Below, one piece after another: positions 47,684-56,058 of a DNA stretch of 64,000 nucleotides. Both the position numbers and the translations under genes were made by a program. Under the pieces are notes generated by a model, which saw nothing but the letters and a program-made list of their open reading frames with translations, was not told the DNA's origin and searched no databases. How positions within the stretch are numbered: the stretch's first letter is position 1; every line of letters begins with the position of its first letter. Location of the stretch: positions 1 through 64,000 of the forward strand of contig NZ_JAAKDU010000003.1 of the NCBI RefSeq assembly GCF_011038795.1, written 5' to 3'. The stretch comes from Streptococcus tangpeifui (GTDB lineage Bacteria; Bacillota; Bacilli; Lactobacillales; Streptococcaceae).

Positions 47684-48274
47684 ATGAAAGTATTTTTAGA
47701 AAATCCGCAATATCAGTTACTGTTAGTAGGTGCTGTCATATCCCTTATTTCAACACTGATTGGTATGTTTGCTCAGACACTATTTCAAAACTTCCTATCT
47801 CATAAAGGTAGGGTAAAACTCTATATCAAATCTGTCTATAGTCAGGTTAATCAAAAAGCTTGGGGATTCTATTATTTTGATACTGATATGGTATTTCAAG
47901 TCCCTTTATGGCTGGAAATACATAATACGAAGTCTGTAAGGCAAATCGTCAGAAATTTAAATTTAACTCTTTACTTGAATAATCAAAAAGTTGGACAAAC
48001 AATCCAATCGACTTCTAAGTCAAACGACACCGAAAGATATTCTTTCGGTGATGAAGGCTCGTATTCTTTTTTGATTCAAGGCAATGAGATTAAACGCTTT
48101 AATCTATACTTTATTGTTAGTAAAAAAGAATTGGATAGTGATTTCGACGAAGTCAGATTATCTTATTTTGATACTAAAGATAGGTACCATGAATTTAAAA
48201 TTTTTGATGTAATGAATCCATGGACAACTAGCAGAAATAAGATTGATGATGATTGGCGATTGATAAATAAGTAA
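47684..48274 (+). CDS. Membrane-anchored hypothetical protein
   Basis: 196 residues, not recognised. One N-terminal membrane segment (about 12-33) is followed by a soluble domain of about 160 residues with beta-rich pattern (KLYIKSVYSQV, VPLWLEIHNTKSV, LNLTLYLNNQKVGQ). It lies 16 nt before hsdS and could be co-transcribed with hsdS and the KAP ATPase gene. It may be an accessory component of the locus; nothing in the sequence says more. Confidence 0.55.
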   Translation: MKVFLENPQYQLLLVGAVISLISTLIGMFAQTLFQNFLSHKGRVKLYIKSVYSQVNQKAWGFYYFDTDMVFQVPLWLEIHNTKSVRQIVRNLNLTLYLNNQKVGQTIQSTSKSNDTERYSFGDEGSYSFLIQGNEIKRFNLYFIVSKKELDSDFDEVRLSYFDTKDRYHEFKIFDVMNPWTTSRNKIDDDWRLINK

Positions 48275-48290
48275 AAGGACTAGAGTAAAG

Positions 48291-49394
48291 ATGATAAATC
48301 AAAACACCCCTAAACTCAGATTTAAAAATTTTGATGATGAGTGGACAACTCATCAAATTTTAGATATTGCTGATCGGTTCGATAATTTACGAGTTCCGAT
48401 TACATCATCTGACCGTAATGCTGGAAGTACACCCTACTACGGTGCCAATGGAATTCAGGATTATGTGCAGGGATTTACACATGATGGGGAATTTGTTCTA
48501 ATTGCAGAAGATGGAGCAAATGATTTAAAAGATTATCCTGTTCACTATGTTGAAGGACAGATTTGGGTTAATAATCATGCCCATGTTTTATCAGGGAAAA
48601 AAGATAAGCTTGATAATACATTTTTCAAGAATAGATTAAAGCAATCTAATTTTGAAAAGTATCTCGTTGGAGGAAGCAGGGCTAAGCTAAATGCCGATAT
48701 TTTGATGAAAATGCCAATCAAAGTTCCCTCCCTCCCTGAACAATCCGCTATCGGGGCGCTTTTCCAGACGCTTGATGAGCTCTTGTCTGCCTATAAGGAT
48801 AATTTGGCCAACTATCAAGCCTTTAAGGCGTCCATGCTGTCCAAGATGTTTCCAAAGGCAGGACAGACCACCCCTGAAATCCGCTTAGATGGATTTGATG
48901 GCGAGTGGGAAGAGAAGAAGCTGGGAGATACTTGCCAAGTCAATTCAGGTAGAGATTATAAACACCTTTCAGAAGGAAATATCCCAGTATATGGAACGGG
49001 TGGATATATGTTATCGATCAATGACAAATTATCAGATAAAGATGCTATTGGTATAGGTCGTAAAGGTACCATTGACAAACCATTTTTAATAACTGCTCCC
49101 TTCTGGACAGTAGATACTTTATTCTTTGTAACTAGTAATAATAAGACTGATTTGAATTTTCTATTTCAAATTTTTAACAGAATTAGTTGGAAAAAATATG
49201 ATGAATCAACAGGTGTACCAAGTCTATCAAAGAAGACAATTCAAATTGTTAAAGAGTACTTTCCGTCGCTTGAGGAACAAAAAGCCATCGGCGATTTCTT
49301 CTCTAGCATAGATGACTTAATTTCTTCTTGCCAAGAAAAAATTGAGCAACTAGAAACTTTGAAGAAGAAGCTCTTACAGGATATGTTTGTGTAG
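48291..49394 (+). CDS. hsdS: Type I restriction-modification specificity subunit
   Basis: 367-residue protein with two target-recognition domains, each followed by a conserved helix. TRD1 (about 1-155) ends at PSLPEQSAIGALFQTLDELL. TRD2 (about 195-325) ends at PSLEEQKAIGDFFSSIDDLI, with LKKKLLQDMFV at the C-terminus. It sets the DNA sequence recognised by the HsdM/HsdR complex. The TRDs are AT-rich while the conserved central region (about nt 48730-48900) has the GC-richer style of hsdR and hsdM, a sign of TRD exchange. Unusually, hsdS lies upstream of hsdM and apart from hsdR. Confidence 0.93.
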   Translation: MINQNTPKLRFKNFDDEWTTHQILDIADRFDNLRVPITSSDRNAGSTPYYGANGIQDYVQGFTHDGEFVLIAEDGANDLKDYPVHYVEGQIWVNNHAHVLSGKKDKLDNTFFKNRLKQSNFEKYLVGGSRAKLNADILMKMPIKVPSLPEQSAIGALFQTLDELLSAYKDNLANYQAFKASMLSKMFPKAGQTTPEIRLDGFDGEWEEKKLGDTCQVNSGRDYKHLSEGNIPVYGTGGYMLSINDKLSDKDAIGIGRKGTIDKPFLITAPFWTVDTLFFVTSNNKTDLNFLFQIFNRISWKKYDESTGVPSLSKKTIQIVKEYFPSLEEQKAIGDFFSSIDDLISSCQEKIEQLETLKKKLLQDMFV

Positions 49395-49403
49395 GAGGAT
49401 TAG

Positions 49404-51239
49404 GTGACAGGTAAATCTGAAAAAATTCAATTATCTCATATTGATACGACAGAAGCAGCTAAAAATGTTGCTAAACTTTTAGAAGAAAATAAAACCTATT
49501 TTCTAAATGGTGCTTGGGGGTCGGGAAAGACAACTTTTTTAAAACAAGTAGAAAAAGAAAAGACCAACAAGAAGAAATTTATCTATCTAGATTTGTGGAA
49601 ATTAACTGATAAGCGTTCGATTGTTGAAGTCGCCTTTTCAAAACTACATTTCTTTCTTTATTGGATTGGTAAGATCCTTTTAATATTATCAGTTGCTCTC
49701 TCATTATTATTTACAGCTCAATTCAACTTGGGATTCCAAAACTATATCAACAGAATTTTTAATAAGTATGCACAAGTTTTTATCACCAGTTTTGGCGTAA
49801 TAGCTTTAGTTGCTGCTGTCTACCAATTTTTTAAACCAAAATCAGATATTTTATATGCATGGATTTTTGATAAGCTTCCAATTTTGAATAAAATTCTAAT
49901 CATTGATGATTTTGATCGCTTAACAGAAGAACAGCAAAAAGAAGCCTATAAATTATTTGCTTTATTAAACGGAAAACTTCCAATAGTTTTTGTTGGTGAT
50001 TTTGAAAAAGTGTACGACAATACTTCTAACGATTTTCTATCAAAAATTATTGACAGAAGAATTGACTTACCTTTCGGGCTTCACCCATCAAATATTTGGA
50101 ATGAGTACTTCAAAGAACTTGAAAGCAAATTTGATACCGCTTTAACTAACGAATTCAAACAACTTTTTATAATAGAGAGACGGAATTTAAGAGATAGAGT
50201 CCATTTCAATGATTATGTGACTAAGGAATTTATTGATCGAAATAAATTTGGTCATGTACAAGTAGAACAATTGCTCGTAGCAATATACATTTATTTATTT
50301 TACCCAAGCGGATATATAAAACTATTTAACGATGAAATACCATACTTACTGCCAGAAGAAGAACTTGGAGATGATAGTTTTCCTAAAATTCTTAAGGTGC
50401 TCTTAGGAACAGATATTAACCAAATTCCACTAGACTTTATAAAAAATAAGAAAGATTACTACATTTATGAGTCACCAAGTAATATGACAAACGAAGAATT
50501 GGCAAATATTTTTGAGAATGAAGATATACTCAAAACATGTATCGCTAATTCTGATATTGTCAGTGATTTCTATATTTACCTTCAAGATCAATATGATAAT
50601 CTTTCTGAAATTACGAAAATGCTGATTCTCAAAATTACTTTAAAAGAACTTGCTATAAATGGTAATGTGAGTTTTTCTGTAGACTTTATACTTAGGAGAG
50701 TGACTGAAGAGCATATTAAAACTAATGGTGAAGTTAATAAAGAGTCTAGCTTTGAAAAGTTATTATATATTTTTTGGAAAAAAAGACTTGAAGAATTTAA
50801 AATTAACGACTATAGTATCCTACTATTTATATTAGTAACTTACTGCAATTTCTCCAATAATATATTTGATCACATTGATTTAGACTTACCAGAGCTATCA
50901 ATAGCGAATTTTAAAACATATCAGTTTAAGTTATTATACCTAGATAGATATTCTAAAGATCATTGGGATTCTTGGAAAGATATGGAAGAAAAATTTTGGG
51001 AAGCTGTTAATTCTTTAAGTGATGATGATTTTATTAGATATTGGGCTGATCGAGATATATTGAGAGAAGTTGAGTTTAATATCTTCCAATTCAATCTCGA
51101 TCAGAATAGCGATGGACCATTTATTTTATCTCATATTAAACAAAGGATTGATTCATTAAAGAAAAGTAATTTCATCGTGAAAATTAATAAATCCGACTCT
51201 GACGAATTACATTTAATATCTCACACATCTTTTGAATAA
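49404..51239 (+). CDS. KAP-family membrane P-loop NTPase
   Basis: 611 residues. Walker A GAWGSGKT (36-43) and Walker B ILIIDDFDRL (164-173) are separated by two membrane segments (about 82-105 and 123-142), the hallmark of KAP NTPases. LPIVFVGDFEKVYDN resembles the sensor region. The C-terminal ~380 residues are helical and unassigned. KAP proteins include the phage-exclusion protein PifA. It begins at GTG 49404 behind AGGAGG, 9 nt after hsdS, so it is coupled to the specificity subunit. AT-rich. A membrane-linked defence role is the natural inference. Confidence 0.8.
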   Translation: MTGKSEKIQLSHIDTTEAAKNVAKLLEENKTYFLNGAWGSGKTTFLKQVEKEKTNKKKFIYLDLWKLTDKRSIVEVAFSKLHFFLYWIGKILLILSVALSLLFTAQFNLGFQNYINRIFNKYAQVFITSFGVIALVAAVYQFFKPKSDILYAWIFDKLPILNKILIIDDFDRLTEEQQKEAYKLFALLNGKLPIVFVGDFEKVYDNTSNDFLSKIIDRRIDLPFGLHPSNIWNEYFKELESKFDTALTNEFKQLFIIERRNLRDRVHFNDYVTKEFIDRNKFGHVQVEQLLVAIYIYLFYPSGYIKLFNDEIPYLLPEEELGDDSFPKILKVLLGTDINQIPLDFIKNKKDYYIYESPSNMTNEELANIFENEDILKTCIANSDIVSDFYIYLQDQYDNLSEITKMLILKITLKELAINGNVSFSVDFILRRVTEEHIKTNGEVNKESSFEKLLYIFWKKRLEEFKINDYSILLFILVTYCNFSNNIFDHIDLDLPELSIANFKTYQFKLLYLDRYSKDHWDSWKDMEEKFWEAVNSLSDDDFIRYWADRDILREVEFNIFQFNLDQNSDGPFILSHIKQRIDSLKKSNFIVKINKSDSDELHLISHTSFE

Positions 51240-51395
51240 TATTATGAGATAATAAAGAGGTGAGTTAGTAAAGATTTATTCCCCTTAAAAAGGAGCATCC
51301 ATATAACTCCATACGGTATTCGTTCAAAAGGATTTGCTGACACTAGAAGGATCGACACGTGACAGGCATTATAAGTTGCCATCACCTCACTAAAA

Positions 51396-51443
51396 AATCC
51401 GCTCATAATCCGCTTAAAATCCGCTCATTTTTATGAGCGGATT
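51396..51443 (+). repeat. Three 11-bp-spaced iterons plus one inverted copy
   Basis: AATCCGCTCA (51396-51405), AATCCGCTTA (51407-51416) and AATCCGCTCA (51418-51427) repeat every 11 bp. TGAGCGGATT (51434-51443) is an inverted copy that makes a 10-bp hairpin with the third. They lie between the KAP gene and hsdM. Helical phasing suggests a protein-binding array; the hairpin could also terminate transcription. Confidence 0.6.
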
Positions 51444-51514
51444 GCGAGATATTTCTGGTAACAAGTATTTTTTCCATTGACAATGAATTTAAATATTAAA
51501 TTAGAAAGACAATT

Positions 51515-53119
51515 ATGACTGAAACAACCCCTACCTCACAAGCCCTCTATCAGGCGCTTTGGAATTCAGCGGACATCCTCCGCTCCAAGATGGATGCTAA
51601 TGAGTACAAGTCCTATCTCTTAGGTCTAGTCTTTTACAAGTATCTCTCAGACAAGATGCTTTTTGAAGTCGCTAAGACCATGCAGGAGCCGACCGATGAT
51701 TTGGAGCAGGCGCTTGAGCTCTACCGCAAGTATTATGCGGATGAGGAGACTCATGAGGATCTGATCGACGTCCTCATGGATCAGCAATCCTATGTCATTG
51801 AGCCCGATCTGACCTTTACAGCCCTGATCACTGCCATCAATGACGGGACTTTCCAGCTGGAGTTCCTAGCTCAGGGCTTTCGCAATATTGAGCGCAGTGA
51901 TGACCTTTTTGAAAATCTCTTTGAGGACATTGACCTCTACTCTAAAAAGCTGGGCGCAACGCCGCAGAAGTAGAATCAAACCATTGCCAGTGTCATGAAG
52001 GAGCTGGCTGATCTGGATCTTGCCGGTCATGCCGGTGATATGCTGGGTGATGCCTATGAGTACCTGATCGGTCAGTTCGCCTCGGACTCAGGTAAAAAAG
52101 CCGGCGAGTTTTACACGCCTCAGCCTGTAGCCAAGCTCATGACCCGCATTGCCCTGCAAGGGCGTGAAGACAGGCAGGGTTTTAGCCTCTATGACCCGAC
52201 CATGGGCTCTGGCTCCTTGCTGCTCAATGCCAAGAAGTACAGCAACCAGCCAAACACAGTGACCTACTATGGTCAGGAGCTCAATACCTCGACCTACAAT
52301 CTGGCTCGTATGAACATGATTCTGCATGCTGTCCCTGTTGAAAACCAGCACCTCAACAACGGTGACACACTGGATGCCGACTGGCCGGATGAGGAGCCGA
52401 CTAACTTTGACGGCGTCCTCATGAATCCCCCTTACTCAGCCAAGTGGTCTGCGGACTCTGGTTTCCTAGAGGATCCCCGTTTTTCGCCTTATGGTAAGCT
52501 AGCGCCCAAGTCCAAGGCTGACTTTGCTTTTCTCCTGCATGGCTTTTACCATCTCAAGCAGGACGGCGGGGTCATGGCTATCGTCTTACCCCATGGGGTT
52601 CTCTTCCGTGGCAATGCTGAAGGGCAGATCCGCCAGCACCTCCTAGAGGAAGGGGCTATCGATACGGTTATCGGTCTGCCGGCCAATATCTTCTTTAATA
52701 CCAGCATTCCGACCACGGTCATTATTCTTAAGAAAGACCGTACCAATCGTGATGTCTACTTTATCGATGCCTCAAAAGAGTTTGACAAGGGCAAGAATCA
52801 GAACATCATGACGGATAGCCATATCGAGAAGATTCTGGACGCTTATACTCAGCGTCGTGATATGGACAAGTTTGCCCATCTAGCCAGCTTTGAGGAGATC
52901 GTCGAAAACGACTACAATCTCAATATTCCCCGCTATGTCGATACCTTTGAGGAAGAAGCAGTTGCCCCGCTGCCAGATATCATGGCCGACATAAGCAAGA
53001 CCAACCAAACCATCACTGAGAAATCTGCCCAGTTGGAAAACCTCCTCAAAGACCTGCGCGGTACCACCCCGGAAGCACAAGCCGAGCTGGACGAGTTTTT
53101 GAAAGGGTTGAAACTGTAA
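51515..53119 (+). pseudogene. hsdM: Type I methyltransferase subunit, interrupted by an amber codon
   Basis: The N-terminal helical domain (51515-51973, ALYQALWNSADILRSKMDAN, GLVFYKYLSDKML) ends at TAG 51971-51973. The same frame continues NQTIASVMKELADLDLAGHA into the catalytic domain, open to 53119. Motifs GEFYTPQPVAKLM, DPTMGSGSLL (SAM site) and NPPYSAKW (adenine target) are intact. A single CAG-to-TAG change would explain the break. ATG 51995 is in frame but has no ribosome-binding site. Without readthrough or restart no full HsdM is made, and neither modification nor restriction would work. Confidence 0.88.
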
Positions 53120-53230
53120 TCTGGATACAGCTATTAGTCATTTTATAATGGCTCCACCTTCTACCTTTGGAGATTGACTTTTATCAAATCAAGTAATACA
53201 ATGGTATTACCGAGAGGATAGGAGGAAATT

Positions 53231-53479
53231 ATGGCAACTATTACATTGAAAGTCTCTGAAGCAGATAAGACATTTATGAAAGCCATGGCAAAGTTTGAAG
53301 GGGTCTCCCTGTCTGAATTGATTCGCAACAAGACCATAGAATCCCTAGAGGATGAATACGATGCCCATGTCGGTGAGTTAGCCTATCAAGAATATCTAGA
53401 TGACCTCAAAGCAGGTCATGAGCCAATGAGCTGGGAGGATATGCTAGCTGAACTTGATTTGGAGGATGATCTTGTATAA
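53231..53479 (+). CDS. relB: RelB-family antitoxin
   Basis: 82-residue protein with an N-terminal ribbon-helix-helix-like part (ITLKVSEADKTFMKAMAKFE, VSLSELIRNKTIESLEDEYD) and an acidic tail (MLAELDLEDDLV) that wraps the toxin. Strong AGGAGGAAA site. It overlaps the toxin gene at its 3' end. With RelE it forms a type II addiction module at the end of the restriction-modification island. Confidence 0.9.
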   Translation: MATITLKVSEADKTFMKAMAKFEGVSLSELIRNKTIESLEDEYDAHVGELAYQEYLDDLKAGHEPMSWEDMLAELDLEDDLV

Positions 53480-53726
53480 GTTGGTTCCGACTAAAAGGTT
53501 TATCAAACAGCTTAAAAAGCTAGATAAGTTTACGCAAAAGCGAATCACAGCTTACTTATCCTCACATGCTCTGGATGATCCAAGGCAGTACGGAAAAGCT
53601 CTTAGTGCTAATCGCACTGGTCAATGGCGGTATCGCATTGGTGATTATCGGGTCATCTGTCAGATTCAAGACCAGGAATTGATCGTATTAACCTTGTCAG
53701 TTGGCCACCGACGCGATATTTATTAA
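53472..53726 (+). CDS. relE: RelE-family mRNA interferase toxin
   Basis: 84-residue RelE/ParE-fold toxin: YKLVPTKRFIKQLKKLDKF, LSANRTGQWRYRIGDYRVI, and the C-terminal SVGHRRDIY with basic and Tyr residues typical of RelE ribosome-dependent cleavage. TTG 53472 is chosen because GGAGG (53461-53465) lies 6 nt upstream. ATG 53466 directly abuts that site and would add only two residues. It appears intact. Confidence 0.88.
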   Translation: MYKLVPTKRFIKQLKKLDKFTQKRITAYLSSHALDDPRQYGKALSANRTGQWRYRIGDYRVICQIQDQELIVLTLSVGHRRDIY

Positions 53727-53744
53727 GTTTTCAAGATAGAGAAT

Positions 53745-53779
53745 CACTGGCGTCAGAAAGCTGGTGTTTTTCTTTTTTT
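53745..53779 (+). terminator. Terminator after relBE
   Basis: Stem CACTGGC / GCTGGTG (two G-U pairs) with a long T-rich run. Confidence 0.65.
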
Positions 53780-53986
53780 GTTAGTGTCTGATTATTTCTG
53801 ACTGGATAAACAGACCCTCCCAAATTTATAATCCAATTATTTGAGATATTGCAATGAGAGCAGTAGAATGAGGGCGTAGTGGGAGGCGGTTACTTTTCAC
53901 TGCGCTACATCGGAAATCTGACGGGTGAGGTCAGTTATCGTCTCACCTCGTCCTAATATATTTATAGCTTATCAGGAGGTCTATCT

Positions 53987-55354
53987 ATGAGTAAGCAGAA
54001 AGTTATTATTGTCGGCGCATCGCACGGTGGGCATGAGTCCGCCATTGAGCTGCTGGATCGCTACCGTGACCTGGACGTGACCATCTATGAAGCTGGAGAC
54101 TTCGTTTCCTTTATGTCCTGCGGGATGGAGCTCTACCTCAAGGATGAGGTGACAGCCAAGGATGATGTTCGCAATTTTGCGCCGGCTGATTTGGAAGCAA
54201 AAGGCGGTAAGATTGTTAACAACCACCAAGTCACCGCCATTCATCCAGAGCAAAAAACCGTGACGGTCAAGGATATGCACTCGGGTCAGTCCGAGGAAGT
54301 GGCCTATGACAAGTTGATTTTGAGCTCTGGTGTCCGTCCAGTCAGTCTGCCGGTTGAAGGAGCTGATCTTGACTATATCTACCTCATGCGTGGGTATGAT
54401 TGGGCGACTAAAATCAAGGAAGCTCTAGAATCGTCTAACATCCAAAATGTTGTTGTCATCGGTGCTGGCTATATCGGCCTAGAAGCTGTCGATGTCTTTG
54501 CCAGCCGAGGCAAGCGGGTTAGCTTGGTTGATGTGATTGACCGCCCGCTAGGGACCTATCTCAATCCTGAGTTGGCTGATCTGGTAGCAGAAGAGCTTAA
54601 GCGTCACGATATCGACCTCTATATGAATGCCAAGGTCGAGCGCTTCCAAGGCTCCGACAAGGTCCAAACAGTCGTCACTGACAAGGGAGACATCAAAGCT
54701 GATCTAGTGATTGTCGCAGCAGGAGTTCAGCCTAACACCGACTGGCTGCAGGGAACGGTTGATCTAGAATCACGTGGTTTTATCAAGATTGATGAATATT
54801 TCCGCACGAATCTGCCTGATGTCTATGCCATTGGGGATGCTGTTCAGCCTCTGTCCATTCCTGCCGGTAAGCCCATGCCAATTGCTCTTGCAACAACAGC
54901 TCGGCGTGAAGCCCAGTATCTGGTCAAACATCTCTTTGAAGCTAAACCGAGTCAAGCTTTTGCGGGAGTTGTTGGTTCCTCTGCTCTCAGTGTCTTTGAC
55001 TATCATTTTGCAACTAGTGGCCTCAATGCCTTTACGGCAGAACGAGCAGGTGTCTCTTACAAGACTAGTTTCTACCATGACCGTCTGCGTCCGGCCTATA
55101 TTCCTGATGACCATAATCCAGAAGTTTATGTCAGCCTAACCTATAATCCTCTGACCCATCAGATTTTGGGCGGAGCTGTGCTGTCCTCCTATGATGTCAC
55201 AGCTCAGGGTAATGTTCTATCGCTGGCTGTCGGTCACAAGATGACCTTGGAAGATCTAGCTCAGGCTGATTTCTTCTTCCAACCAGGATTTGATCGGCAA
55301 TGGAGTCTGCTTAATCTGGCAGCTCAGCATGCTTTGGATTTAGCACCGTTTTAA
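53987..55354 (+). CDS. nox: NADH oxidase, H2O-forming
   Basis: 455-residue flavoprotein that reduces O2 to water with NADH, regenerating NAD+ and removing oxygen. FAD-binding VGASHGGHESA is at the N-terminus. The redox-active Cys45 is in SFMSCGMELYL. The NADH-binding VIGAGYIGLEAVDVF is at about 160-175, AIGDAVQ follows at about 280, and the dimerisation domain is C-terminal. It starts behind AGGAGG and is monocistronic with a strong terminator. CoA-disulfide reductase is a related alternative, but the streptococcal context favours Nox. Confidence 0.92.
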   Translation: MSKQKVIIVGASHGGHESAIELLDRYRDLDVTIYEAGDFVSFMSCGMELYLKDEVTAKDDVRNFAPADLEAKGGKIVNNHQVTAIHPEQKTVTVKDMHSGQSEEVAYDKLILSSGVRPVSLPVEGADLDYIYLMRGYDWATKIKEALESSNIQNVVVIGAGYIGLEAVDVFASRGKRVSLVDVIDRPLGTYLNPELADLVAEELKRHDIDLYMNAKVERFQGSDKVQTVVTDKGDIKADLVIVAAGVQPNTDWLQGTVDLESRGFIKIDEYFRTNLPDVYAIGDAVQPLSIPAGKPMPIALATTARREAQYLVKHLFEAKPSQAFAGVVGSSALSVFDYHFATSGLNAFTAERAGVSYKTSFYHDRLRPAYIPDDHNPEVYVSLTYNPLTHQILGGAVLSSYDVTAQGNVLSLAVGHKMTLEDLAQADFFFQPGFDRQWSLLNLAAQHALDLAPF

Positions 55355-55484
55355 ATCTAATACTAATTTCAGAATTCTACCAAGCATTTTTAATAAGAAA
55401 ATTAATACAAATTCAGAAATTCTGTAAAAATTCTGTGCAGGGATTTGGAAGGTTGGCCACGCCAGCCATCAATATGATTAATGG

Positions 55485-55522
55485 GGGAAGTCTTTCTAAA
55501 TCTTAGGAACTTCCCTTTTTTT
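55485..55522 (+). terminator. Terminator after nox
   Basis: GGGAAGT / ACTTCCC stem with T7. Confidence 0.85.
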
Positions 55523-56058
55523 ATGTTAGAATAATGATGTTAATGAGTCCCGAAAAGGCGGTTTGACTGGCTAAAGCCTTCGGTGGGTGGCTTGCGGATT
55601 CGTTTGGTCTGTTTCTAAGCACAGCCAGAGGATCCCTTGTCTGTCCACTGACCCTTTAGCTCGGTCAAACTCAGTATCTTACTGAGAAACCGGTTCTTTG
55701 TAACTCTACCCAAATGTCGGGCACTAAAGTGTCTTGTCATTTGACGCCAGGTCGCTGTCAGGCGGTCTGGCTAGTCGACTTACTCGTTTTTTGAAGTGCT
55801 TTAATACGAAGCGCTTCAAGGACGTCGTAACTCATCACCAAGGAGGGCGTATCTCGCCTTCCTTGTAGCCAACTTACTAATTTTTTTGTTACTCGAAGTA
55901 ACAGAAAAAAGACCCGTCGTAACTCGGCAAAAACCTGACACCAATTATTTGGTCATTTGGCGTCAGTCCTACAAGCCAAGCCGAATTGGCCAGTCAGCAT
56001 ATTTGTCCTTGGAGCGACCTCAGTTGGCACATTTTATTTTTTAAGGGGGGACATTTTT
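55523..56058 (+). promoter_or_regulatory. Long structured leader of metK
   Basis: About 535 bp without a gene, packed with inverted repeats. There is a long-range stem GTTTGAC..CTAAAG (55561-55576) with CTTTAG..GTCAAAC (55654-55670). CTCAGT / ACTGAG is at 55670-55686, GAAGTGCTT / AAGCGCTTC at 55793-55817, AAGGAGGGCG / CGCCTTCCTT at 55840-55864, TGTTACT / AGTAACA at 55887-55903, and CTGACACCAA / TTGGCGTCAG (one mismatch) at 55935-55966. Blocks recur: GTCATTTGRCGYCAG (55736, 55952), CTTACT...GTAACTC three times. TAGAAT near 55529 could be the -10. I could not match an S-MK, SAM-I or T-box core. Confidence 0.5.

Noticed and set aside
48291-49394. Phase-variable hsdS cassette with inverted repeats
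   Set aside because: Only one hsdS copy is present and no inverted partner or recombinase lies nearby.
51409-51443. CRISPR-like repeats
   Set aside because: Repeats are 10 bp with 1-bp spacers and no spacer diversity; no cas genes are present.
36403-53726. Integrative element or prophage with att sites
   Set aside because: No integrase, relaxase, structural phage genes or tRNA-flanking direct repeats are visible.
55957-56058. 34-residue N-terminal extension of MetK through the leader
   Set aside because: The frame is open by chance; family N-terminus begins at ATG 56059, which has a strong ribosome-binding site.
55523-56058. Canonical S-MK (SAM-III) riboswitch
   Set aside because: I looked for its conserved core next to the metK ribosome-binding site and could not match it; only general structure is visible.
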